A DNA stretch of 64,000 nucleotides. Source: Elmis aenea (taxonomy: Eukaryota; Arthropoda; Insecta; Coleoptera; Elmidae). The notes beneath the pieces are model-generated. The model saw nothing but the letters and a program-made list of their open reading frames with translations, was not told the DNA's origin and did not search any database. The stretch is taken from assembly GCA_947652605.1 (NCBI GenBank), contig OX393579.1, positions 41,546,970 through 41,610,969 of the forward strand. Reading direction: 5' to 3'. Shown here piece by piece: positions 48,360 to 57,156 of the stretch. The translations under genes were made by a program, and so were the position numbers. The first letter of the stretch is position 1. Every line of letters starts with the position of its first letter.

Positions 48360-49020
48360 AGTTAATGTTGCTTTACTTAACTTCTAAAATTTAGAATCTA
48401 AATAAAATAAAATAAGTTAATTGTTATAAATACTAATAGCAACAAAAATATGTTTTTTCACTACTAGTAATATAGCGTAGCATTATGACGTATATTAGAA
48501 TGCCGTGAAATTCAATTTCTCTACCTATGCATGGTTACAGGTAAACAATTTTTCATTATTAACCACTGGTGAATAATGAACAAATTTATATTTTTTGATA
48601 ATGCTGTTGTAGTTTTAAAGAAAAAAAAATTATAGGACGATTTAGTATGATCAAGAAATTCTCTTTATTGGTATTTTAGCATTTAAAACGTTGTTTAAAT
48701 AAATTAATTTAATTTTAAAAACTTTGGTGTATTTAAATAACACGACTTTCGCGCCGTAATAAATGACGGTTGTCTGGGTTGTCAATATCCACACCGTCGA
48801 TTGACACAACGTAAAAAAGAGAAAAGTTTTAATAATGTCAGTATTTTAGATGAAACCATCGCTTAAAAACAATGTTTTTTAATAACAATAGTGATTTAGC
48901 AAGATGAGTAACACGCAGATTCAATATTTCTATAGAATAGATAGGTACTTAACTTTTTATATTTTAGGTTAGAAAGTGCGTACGTAACATAAATGGGTTT
49001 GTCTTACTAGTAGTGAAAAA
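48360..49020. other. No recognisable gene
   Basis: AT-rich. ACTACTAGTAATAT near 48462 and TACTAGTAGTGAAAAA near 49006 form a distant inverted pair that may belong to the palindrome element at 49021. Confidence 0.35.
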
Positions 49021-49158
49021 AATAGTATATACACCACGGTAGAGAAGTCTTATAGCCTTCGGGCCCTTACATCCCTCGGCGCTTCGCGCCTCGAGATCTA
49101 ATCTGAGCCCTCAGGCTATAATAGTTGACTTCTCTACCTTGGTATATAATATACTATT
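49021..49158. other. Palindrome flanked by AATAGTATAT
   Basis: Left AATAGTATATACACC and GGTAGAGAAGTC mirror GACTTCTCTACC, then TTGG and TATATAATATACTATT on the right. ATAGCCT/AGGCTAT and a GGCGCTTCGCGCC core complete the hairpin. On the right the motif ATATACCAAGG agrees with the flank of the hairpins at 15403 and 20464. Confidence 0.75.
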
Positions 49159-49679
49159 ATTTTATTATTTTTAGATTAAGATATAAAAATCTTGTTACAT
49201 AAATTGTATTGGCTTTTAGGCCACCAGTAATAGCAAAGTTATTTTTTTATAGGCAGGGTTGAGCAGATTTAAATCAATTGATTTAAATCACGATTTAAAT
49301 CATGATTTAAATCAAATGATTAAAAAAAAATCATTGATTTAAATGAAGTGATTTAAAAAAAAAATTATCAATTTAAATCACAGATTATAAGAGTACAATA
49401 TAATATTAATTTATAATAAAACAAAATTGTATTACTATTAGTAATTAAATACACGAAATGGTGAATAAACCATATCAATTTGCTCTTGTAAAGTAATATT
49501 CATTGTGGAAAGGTAATAATTCAAAATATAAATGACAAGTTTTTGACGTTAGCGTAGTGAACAGTCAGTTTTTTCAATTTCCACGGCACAATAACGATTT
49601 GAAAAAAAAATGTCGAATATCTCAAAAAGTATGACTTTTGGGTATAGGTCATACTTAACAAAATATGAAGCTCTTTTAA

Positions 49680-50250
49680 CCTTTAACTAGTCGCGTGTAC
49701 TGTGTATACATAACTACTCGCATGGCGCCTCGGAGGCACCATTGGGGTTTTATAACAATATTTTTGACTTAAAATCTTAAAAATGTGTTAAACTGCTTTA
49801 TTCATGAAATATAAGCTAAATCTTAAAAAGAATAACAATGACTAAATAAATTATAAGATATAAAAAATATATATCTGTATATAAAACATAACTGTAAAAA
49901 CGTAAAATAATTTATTTTTAATACGAATCAAACATTGGATGCAAAGCATTCACTGCACAATTTTTTTGTATGCTCTGAAAAAATATTTTTATGGCATTGC
50001 GAACAAATTTGTTGCGAATGTCGATTTTTAGCCCTAGGGCATAAATGATAGCGTTCATGCCGAGTAGCACATAATTGCATTTTACGGACTGTAAAATAGA
50101 GAAATATGAATAATACTATATAATTCGTATTCCTAAAAGTACAATTGAGGAATACATAAACAGATATTACTGACAAAAAAATAATTAAAAATGTAACAAC
50201 GATTTAAAAAACGCTTGGCGCCTCTGCGGCGCCGTGCGACTACTTAAAGG
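49680..50250 (-). mobile_element. piggyBac-like element, internally deleted, with known empty site
   Basis: 571 bp between TTAA copies (49676-49679, 50251-50254). Ends CCTTTAACTAGTCGC and, inverted, CCTTTAAGTAGTCGC (14 of 15). Subterminal GGCGCCTC/GAGGCGCC palindromes lie near both ends. The sister element reads CTTTTAAAGACGAATTCG at 44301-44318, the site without insertion. The only coding remnant is the transposase Cys-rich tail. Confidence 0.85.
49928..50080 (-). pseudogene. piggyBac transposase C-terminal Cys-rich domain remnant
   Basis: The minus frame reads LCATRHERYHLCPRAKNRHS, then QICSQCHKNIFS and LCSECFASNV before the stop at 49928. The spacing of Cys and His (C-x-H, C-P-R, C-x2-C, H, C-x2-C) matches the C-terminal cross-brace zinc-binding domain by which piggyBac transposases bind their ends. 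Upstream codons in the same frame (to 50176) do not resemble a transposase, and the RNase H-like catalytic domain is deleted. Orientation is consistent: the C-terminus faces one element end. Confidence 0.75.
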
Positions 50251-51074
50251 TTAAAGACGAATTCGATGACATAAAAAAAATACAGGGGTTTGCATTTGAA
50301 AAAATCGAGTTACGAGCTTTTGAAAATCATGGAAGTTGCCACCTATTTATAAACACCCCTGTACCTATGTGTGATTCAAATTTTTTCATATCGAGCGAAC
50401 AGAGAATTTTTTTCTGCATGTCCATACCAAATTACAACTCTGTATTACAAAATAAATTCAGGAGAATTTTTTAAATAAAGACTTAAAACCTTGAATAATT
50501 TAGAAAATAATTTTTTTTACAACGCCGTATAAAAACCTGTAGTATTTTATATTGATGCAAAGCTAAAATTAAGGCAGTCAATAATATTAAATAAAAAATT
50601 AGGTGTTGTATTTGAAATATAAAAGTTGCTATTAGTTCCAGAAAGGTGACTCACCCTGTATATTTGAAAATATTTTTATTGTGTTGTTTAGAAAAAACTG
50701 TTTAAAATAGTATTTGAATCAACTTCATATCTCGCACTAATGACTCACCCTGTATATAATTAATTAAACATCACCATTTAGCCCTGATTTTTTCAAAATT
50801 CTTAATCATTATATTTACTTTTTCATTTTGACAAAAATTCTCCAATTAATTAAATATATTGATTATTAAATATATTAGCACAAAACAGAAATACCATGTG
50901 AATATGTCACTAAATTCGATAATATGGTACATTTGATTTAAATTAAAAAAATCTGATTTAAATCAAAAAAATCTGATTTAAATTAAATAAATCGATTTTT
51001 TTGTTTTTTTTTTTTAAATCATGATTTTTATCCACCCTGTTTATAAGTAAAAGGTTTTTTCGAGCAGAGCATTG

Positions 51075-51260
51075 TACGATCCGACGAATGATCGATGTAT
51101 ATCGCGTTCCAGTTCAATATCTGATAGTTCATAAAACGTTGGTGGGCTGTTTCAGCTGGTATCGAATCAATTCATGCACACTTTGTTGGCGGTTAAACAT
51201 ACATAAACGAGGCCAGAACTATCGCTGGATTTTTACACGCATGCGCTGTCCAAAACTAAC
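51075..51260 (-). repeat. Dispersed repeat, inverted copy of 35085-35262
   Basis: On the minus strand CGCATGCGTGTAAAAATCC, AGTTCTGGCCTCGTTTATGT and AACTATCAG line up with 35110-35262. Confidence 0.6.
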
Positions 51261-51309
51261 GTTTTCTAAGCATTGCCCGCTCAATTCTACGAATATAAAA
51301 TAAATTTTT

Positions 51310-51800
51310 GAATAGTCTTGGTTTTCCATTTTCATGAACACTACTGAACACTACAGACAAACGCGATAAAACTGTTTGACAGTTATTAACATTGGCATAT
51401 GTTGTCATTTCTAAAGCTTGCTATTTAAAAATGTTACAATTTTCTCTCAACTTCATCAAAAATCCTTAATAATTCGAAAGTTTTTGTAGATAGGTATCGG
51501 AAATGCCAATACAAATTAAAGCAAAATTTAATTGTGCATAAAAACATTAAAAAAATTGGACATTATAGTTGAAAAATAAAAGAGTTTTGGTGGTCTGAAG
51601 TTGTACAAGAAAATTAAATTTTGGACAATAACGTGTTATATCCAAAAATGCAATAAAAAATAGACCATTGTATTTGATATAAGAAAGTAGATGTCAACTT
51701 CCGGTATTTCCGGAAGTGCCGCTATCTTAAAAATATTTTCATTAAACAAATCATACGGCGTAATGGCCATAACCAAAAGTTTAGATAATTAATTAGCCTT
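51310..51800 (-). mobile_element. Fragment of the 62475 foldback family, minus strand
   Basis: It matches the 62475 element in inverse order: CAGACAAACGCGATAAAA, GTTGTCATTTC, CAAAAATCCTTAATAATTCG, GTGGTCTGAAGTTGTA, CTTCCGGTATTTCCGGAAG, GTAATGGCCATAACC. The outer CAGGGTG end is lost after about 51800. Confidence 0.7.
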
Positions 51801-52379
51801 CTTCATTCTTTATACTTGTACATTTCTAATGCACGGTTTGTAATATTTTTGTATTTCTTACACAAAACGTAATTATAAATTTTTTAATTAAATTTTGTTT
51901 TTGTTTTTAAGTAAGTACGCTTAAGTCGACTGTTGAAGTTGATTAATACAAACCATTTGTCTTTTATAATCTGCTAATGGTTTATTGAATTTGTACAGAT
52001 GAACATCAATAAAAATCAAATCGAAAATGATTTCAATCACAATCACACCAATAACGTTAGATTTTAATGCTAACATAATATAAACATGTTACTTTATCAG
52101 TATTACCGAACTACTGCAGCACTCGTTTCTCTCCTCTGTATGTGACATAAAATATTAAAATACTCAACGCTGCAGCCATATATCTACGGTTATAAAGCTT
52201 TTCCGATAAAACGTAGTTGACTGTGTTTGAGGGTCTGATAACACGTAGAACACAAGGTGGTGTTTTATGTAGACTAGTAAACAGAAAACATGAGTCATGA
52301 TTCTGGTTAAGTTTTAGATTGTGTGCATTCGGCTATCAAATTTTATTTTACGAAATCTAAAAAAAAAACTTCTTAAAAC
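51801..52379. other. No recognisable gene
   Basis: AT-rich spacer. Confidence 0.4.
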
Positions 52380-52640
52380 AACACTTTTTCTACTCATTTA
52401 TATGAAAGTTGTCATTTTCTCAGTGCCTTCTTTCTCTACATGAAAGTTTTACTTTCGTCTCTAGTGGCGAAAATATTTTCGCCACAGGTGGCAAAAATAA
52501 TGTCAAGGTCAATGTCAATATCAAATTATAAAATTTACGATTTTTTTATGGTTAAACTCATAATTAATTAAAATTGCGTTAATATTCTAATCAAATGATT
52601 TAATATTAATGTAGCATAATAAATAAAGTATTGGATTTTT
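52380..52640 (-). repeat. Dispersed repeat shared with 32690-32895
   Basis: CATGAAAGTTTTACTTTCGTCTC, AATGTCAATATCAAA, TAAAATTTACGATTTTTTTA and GCGTTAATATTCT occur inverted at 32690-32895. This copy has an extra hairpin GTGGCGAAAATATTTTCGCCAC at 52464. A shorter piece of the parent family is at 58150-58225. Confidence 0.65.
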
Positions 52641-52654
52641 ATTGTTACCTTTTC

Positions 52655-52782
52655 TTGATAATTTTTTTTTTTTTTTACCTCCCAGCTTTTTTTACCACCT
52701 GTCCGCGGACAACAAGTAAATTTGTATACAAAGTTAAGATAAAATAAATCAAATCAAAACAAAAAAAAAAAAAAAAAACACA
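52655..52782. repeat. T-rich and A-rich homopolymer pair
   Basis: A T18 tract near 52660 and an A18 tract near 52762 enclose about 85 bp including ACCTGTCCGCGGACAA. Possibly tails of short retroposed sequences in opposite orientation, but no SINE promoter box is evident. Confidence 0.35.
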
Positions 52783-52860
52783 AAAATAACTTCTTGATAA
52801 TAATTTAAATATTATTGGGTTTGTAAGGTTTAATTGAAATACTAGCTTATTATCATGTTA

Positions 52861-52910
52861 TCACAACGTTTCGATGCTGTGGTATGGCATCTTTTTCAAG
52901 TGATTCTTTA
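52861..52910 (-). other. Hammerhead-like motif at Penelope 3' end
   Basis: Minus strand: CTTGAAAAAGATGCC, a short loop, GCATCGAAACGTTGTG. The GATGC/GCATC stem precedes GAAAC as in the element at 26324. The CTGANGA box is degenerate. Confidence 0.4.
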
Positions 52911-53260
52911 TTTAAGTCCTAAGCTACAAAGTTTTTTGATATATTAATACAAATTTACATATAATATTGTGTTATTTGTTTTTTTACCTGTATATGTAAG
53001 CCCTTGCACAAGTACAAAGTTAAAATGTTGTGATTTTTGTACCTTGATCTATGTTATTATAGTAGATTAAGAATATTAAAAAAGATTAAAAGACGATCAC
53101 AAATTAACATATTAAAAACATGGTCCAGCTGAGACCGGATGTATTGTGTGTGGTTTTTAAAAATTTTGCTGTGTAGAGGTTGCTAATGACATGACAATAA
53201 TTTGTACAGGGTTGGATTTCTTAAATTTTAAATTTGGTTTGGTTTGATTAAGTTGTTATA

Positions 53261-53885
53261 CAGAGTGTGTAAAAATTGGCGGAAGCGCTACACGTGGCGA
53301 TGTTCTTCGTAAAATTCTAAGTCGAAAATCTTAATACAAAAATGTTGTACCATGCTTGCTGTGTCTGCAAGAGGTCCTCAAAGTTTTGACATTTAGTCCT
53401 TTAATAAGCGTTATTATTTAATACTTGCAAATGAAAAAGCTGCAATTTGGAATAAAAATAAATTTCAAATAGTATTTTTTCCTAGATATTGTGTTCTTCC
53501 TTTCAAAAATTGGTGTTGAAAATATGTAAATCACTGATTTGAACGAAAATAATACATATGGCAACATTGTCATTAGCTGTCATCTCTGTTTTTCTCGTAA
53601 TTATTTATAGTTTGTGTTTTACGATACCCAAAAGTTTGCAGCTATGTTTACGAACTGAAGGCTTTCAGTTCGAACCAAAATTGTAAATACCTAAGTAAAA
53701 ATTGTTGATAAAAAAATGTCCAAACGCAAATCAATGTATGCAATGTTGCAAATTTTTTTTCTCTTTAAATGCTTCCTGAGGCCATAGGAAGCATGGTACA
53801 ACATTTTTGTATCAACATTTTCGACTTAGAATTTTACGAAGAACATCGTCACGTGTAGCGCTTCCGCCAATTTTTACACACCCTG
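53261..53885. mobile_element. Foldback element with ~100-bp arms, TA duplication
   Basis: Left CAGAGTGTGTAAAAATTGG (one change from CAGGG), right CCAATTTTTACACACCCTG, TA on both sides. Arms contain GGCGGAAGCGCTACACGTGG. The centre is unique, with a GAACTGAAGGCTTTCAGTTC palindrome at 53651-53670. The inverted copy is at 37170. Confidence 0.85.
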
Positions 53886-53887
53886 TA

Positions 53888-55180
53888 TATAGAACTTAGT
53901 TTTTGGAGACCTGTTTTATCATTAATACTATGTGTGTGTTGTTGAATTTCGATCATTTCTATGATTTGTCTTGGTTTTTCTTTAATTTCTTTTTGTAAAA
54001 TTACTGTTTGGTCAAAATCAAATGTGTGTGTTAAGGTTTTCGTATGTTTATTTAAGGCTGTACTGCAATTTTTAGTGTACCTACCTATTTATGTGCTTGA
54101 ATTCTTTTTTTCAAATATTGTTTAGTTTGTCCAATATATATACCTTCACAGTTTTTACATGGGATTTTATGTAGGTACATATAATATGTGTTTGTTTTTT
54201 ATCTTCTATTGGATCTTTTAATTTAGTAAATAATTGTCTCAAATTGTTTGAATTTTTATGTGCTATTTTTAAGTTATATGGCTTTACTATGTTGTTTAAT
54301 TTTTCCGAAAGGGTGGCAATGGAACAAAATGATCTGTTTCAGGTTTTTGTTTGTTGTCCTTATTATTATTTCGGTTGTTGTAAAAATGGTTTGTTTGTTA
54401 TTTGATAATATTGTTTGTTAATTTTGTTGGGTAATTGTTTTGTGCTAATATGTGTTTTATTTTTTTGATTTGGTTGTGTCTGGTTGTGGAATGTGAAAGG
54501 TGAATTGCTCGTTTTGTTAAGTTATATATGACAGTTTTTTTGTGAGCCAGAGGTTGGGTAGATTCAAAGTTTAGTAGTCTGTTAGAAAAAGTAGGTTTTG
54601 TGTACCATTCTGTAATTAATTGGAAAGTTTTTAAATGTATTATAGTCATATCTAAAAAGTTTATTTTATTGTCTTTTTCAATTTCGATTGTGAACTGTAG
54701 TTGTGGGTGGAAAGCATTAAAAATATTTACTATAGTTTGTGTGTGTTGTAATAGGACTGCCGTTATTATGTCATCAACATATCTTTTATAAAATGGTAGT
54801 TCGAAATGTAATTGATTGATTATAAGATTTTCTGCATGTTCAAGAATCAGGTCTGCAATGGCACCTGATAAGGGGTTCACCATTGCACATCCATTTATTT
54901 GTTTATCAAATTCCTGTTTAAATTGAAAATATGTGGATGACAAAACTAGTTTGGTTATATTTATGAAATTTGATTTTTGTATGCTGGTGGTTTCGGTAAT
55001 TTGTTCCCATTTTTCGTCAATTATTTTTTCAGCAAGAGTGATAGGTAAGTTGGTGTATAAAGATGTAACATCAAGTGACATTAGAACATAATTGTTTGGT
55101 AATTTTTTATTATTAATAAATTTAGCAAAATCAAAAGAGTTTCTGATGTGGGCTTCAGTGTTGTGGATGATCGGATCAAT
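53888..55180 (-). pseudogene. Penelope reverse transcriptase-endonuclease relic
   Basis: The longest frame (54398-55081) contains motif A SLDVTSLYTNLPI, a weakened CAMVNPLSGAIADLILEH (family: MGSPLSP), the catalytic KRYVDDII and INFLDMTIIHL. Upstream it continues DPIIHNTEAHIRNSFDFAKF. Downstream, after stops, EKLNNIVKPYNLKIAHKNSN is in frame, and a GIY-YIG block, CEGIYIGQTKQYLKKRIQAH, lies in another frame near 54085-54160. At 53890-54050 the C-terminal tail continues. So both domains are recognisable but interrupted by several stops and at least one shift. The family differs from the element at 24302, sharing only core motifs. Confidence 0.8.
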
Positions 55181-55210
55181 ATACCTGTCCTAGGACGGGC
55201 TACGTGCTAG
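55178..55210 (+). other. Possible Helitron 3' terminus
   Basis: A hairpin CCTGTCC TA GGACGGG is followed 6 nt later by CTAG-T, the layout of Helitron 3' ends. No 5' partner recognised. Confidence 0.35.
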
Positions 55211-55283
55211 TTTTATATAAAAGCCTAAGACTGGTAAAAAAATCTATATATATAAAAGTGAATGTATGTATGTATGTATGTAT

Positions 55284-55449
55284 TGTTACGTCTGCTAGGT
55301 TCAACAAAATAAAACAACTATTTATTTATTCAGCACAAATGTCAACATCTTTTTATTTTTATCATCGTTATACATAAACTGTTATTTTTCATTGCCACCT
55401 TGATCGTCCCAATATTATTATTTACACCCTACACCCCTTGATCGTCACA
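55284..55449 (-). repeat. 3' LTR (166 bp)
   Basis: Starts TGTTACGTCTGCTAGG and ends GATCGTCACA in plus orientation. Relative to the other LTR it has a 4-bp TATT duplication, lacks an 11-bp segment and differs at a few bases. Confidence 0.85.
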
Positions 55450-55515
55450 TTGCCATCCTGACCTCATCATATCTGTCCTCAGATATTCTCAACAAAACAA
55501 ACAAATATCAACTTA

Positions 55516-55990
55516 CACAGTCCTCTATCCGATAAAACTTCGCCAACCTATTAACATGCACTATTTTCATTTTTACCTTCGGCGCTTGTCTGATCCTATA
55601 TACAATATCATTCACCCGATCCACAATCACACATGGACCTTCCCAATCGCACTGTAGCTTCCCCGAATACCCTCGCTTTCACCGCGGATTAAAGAACCAC
55701 ACCAGTTCGCCAACTTCAAATCTCTTGACATTCGCCTTCAAATCGTACCTTAGTTTCATGCTATTTGACGATTTTAACAAATTTTCTCTTGCAACATTGT
55801 GAACATACTCCATCTTATCTCGGAACTCGTCAACATATTCAACTATTGCTTTAGGTTGAGAGGTTGTGCCATATAACAAATCACAGGGTAATTTAATTTC
55901 ATTACCAAATAATACTTTTGCTGGTGACATATTTATGCTTTCATGTTTAGCACTTCTATATGCTAATAACAGTAACGGTATATATTCGTC
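55516..55990 (-). pseudogene. Gypsy integrase C-terminal part
   Basis: After an in-frame TGA at 55988-55990 the frame continues DEYIPLLLLAYRSAKHESIN, MSPAKVLFGNEIKLP, then FEVGELVWFFNPR, another stop, GKLQCDWEGPCVIVDRVND and VNRLAKFYR. This is the end of the integrase core and the GPY/F-like C-terminal module that contacts DNA. Two stop codons disable it. It is the direct continuation of the fused frame at 55991-56716. Confidence 0.75.
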
Positions 55991-56716
55991 TCATAATTCT
56001 TGCTTGTTGAGTATAACTTTTGCTAAATATTCCTCCATGGTTCTATTAAATCTTTCAACCATTCCATCTGATTTCGGATTCAATGGTGTTGTTCTGGTTT
56101 TATGTATTTTTAAACATTCACAAATTCCCTGAAATAACTTTGATTCAAAATTCCTACCTTGATCACTATGTATTTCTAAAGGTAAACCATATCTTGAAAT
56201 CCATGTAGATAATAAAACTTCTACAACTGTCGATGCTTCTTGGCGTATCTTATTAACTTTTACCATGCTCATAAATTGTAGTTTATACACACTCCATGGC
56301 ATCTTTCCATCATAATACGGGATCTTAAAACCTCTTGCCTTTGATTTGTCACCCCTTTCTAAATTTATGGTTGTTCTCTCGATACTTTCAGTACTGATAT
56401 TTTCACGGACTTCATTTATAGAATCTTTCGCTTTTAACTCTAGTACTTGCTGTTCTGAATTGTCAATTCTTCCCACAGTTTTACCTATATCTCCCTGTAT
56501 AGCACTTATCCTTTCTTCAATCTCCTTATTATTTCTGTTCATAATTTTCTTCATTTCTTCCCTATTGAAATTTAATATTTCCTTCAGTTCTTCTTGTCTT
56601 TTCTTTTCCATTAGCACTTGTTGTTCTTCTCGCTTCTTTTCCATTTCTCCCATCTTCTGCATAATTACATCTATTATATTTGGCTGCTCCATTTCTGCAG
56701 ACCTAGTCTTCACCAT
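55991..56716 (-). pseudogene. Fused gag N-terminus and integrase core of a Gypsy-type element
   Basis: 241 codons open in one frame. Residues 1-60 are coiled-coil-like and rich in Glu, Lys and Met, as in insect Gypsy gag proteins; near 130-150 comes the gag-type RGFKIPYYDGKMPWSVYKLQF-like region (shown here only in part). At about residue 160 the sequence jumps to integrase core: WISRYGLPLEIHSDQGRNFE and PLNPKSDGMVERFNRTMEEY, carrying the second catalytic Asp (HSDQG) and the catalytic Glu (DGMVERFN). The first catalytic Asp, the zinc finger and all upstream pol domains are absent. The in-frame junction implies a deletion of several kb that kept the frame by chance. Confidence 0.8.
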
Positions 56717-56964
56717 TAATTACTTAATTACTGATTCTTCCTTCAGGATTATTCTTTTTAATCCACTAATTACTGATACTTCAGGATTCTTCCTTTTAAT
56801 CCACTAATTACTGATACCTCAGGATTCTTCCTTTTAATCCACTAATTACCTCAGGATTTTTCCTTTTAATCCACTAATTACCTCAGGAATCTTCCTTTTA
56901 ATCCACTAATTACCTCAGGATTCTTCCTTTTAATCTACTAATTACCTCAGGATTCTTCCTTTTA
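56717..56964 (-). repeat. Tandem array of a 32-37 bp unit in the LTR element leader
   Basis: About seven units built on CCTCAGGATTCTTCC plus TTTTAATCCACTAATTA lie between the primer site and the gag start. The two or three units nearest gag carry an extra CTGATA-type insertion. Array expansion in the untranslated leader is plausible. Confidence 0.85.
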
Positions 56965-56982
56965 ATCCCGGACGAGCCCCCA
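56965..56982 (-). promoter_or_regulatory. Primer binding site complementary to tRNA-Pro
   Basis: Minus strand TGGGGGCTCGTCCGGGAT, 18 nt, 2 nt inside the 5' LTR. It is the well-known proline-tRNA primer site sequence of some retroelements; the last three bases of tRNA (CCA) pair with TGG. Confidence 0.8.
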
Positions 56983-56984
56983 AA

Positions 56985-57156
56985 TGTTACGTCTGCTAGG
57001 TTCAACAAAATAAAACAACTATTTATTCAGCACAAATGTCAACATTTTTTTATTTTTATCATCGTTATACATAAACACTACATAAACTGTTATTTTTCAT
57101 TACCACCTTGATCGTCCCAATATTATTATTTACACCCTACACCCTTGATCGTCACA
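56985..57156 (-). repeat. 5' LTR (172 bp)
   Basis: Same ends as the LTR at 55284. The two differ by a handful of substitutions and two indels, so insertion is not very recent. Confidence 0.85.

Larger units (their letters stand above)
49254..51039. mobile_element. hAT-like element with ATTTAAATC arrays, copy 2
   Basis: Same family as 43887-45096 with the same ends; 8-bp duplication TTTATAGG (49246-49253) / TTTATAAG (51040-51047), 7 of 8. It is longer than copy 1 because of a piggyBac-like insertion at 49680-50250. Small deletions relative to copy 1, for example near 50725. Confidence 0.85.
52855..55190 (-). mobile_element. Second Penelope-like element, broken, split by a foldback
   Basis: Coding remnants at 53888-55180 and a 3' region at 52855-53258 are separated by the foldback at 53261-53885 (TA duplicated). 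The 3' region ends with a hammerhead-like motif. The 5' side abuts a Helitron-like terminus near 55180-55210. Confidence 0.7.
55284..57156 (-). mobile_element. Gypsy-type LTR retrotransposon, internally deleted
   Basis: Two LTRs (55284-55449 and 56985-57156) with TG...CA ends and a 4-bp duplication GTAT at 55280-55283 and 57157-57160, inserted in a (TATG)n tract. On the minus strand the order is LTR, tRNA-type primer site, tandem-repeat leader, gag fused to integrase, integrase C-terminus, LTR. Protease, RT, RNase H and most of the integrase core are missing, so it is defective. Confidence 0.85.

Noticed and set aside
56346..56807. 153-residue plus-strand open frame
   Set aside because: Antisense of the gag coiled-coil region; Ser/Phe/Ile-rich composition follows from that.
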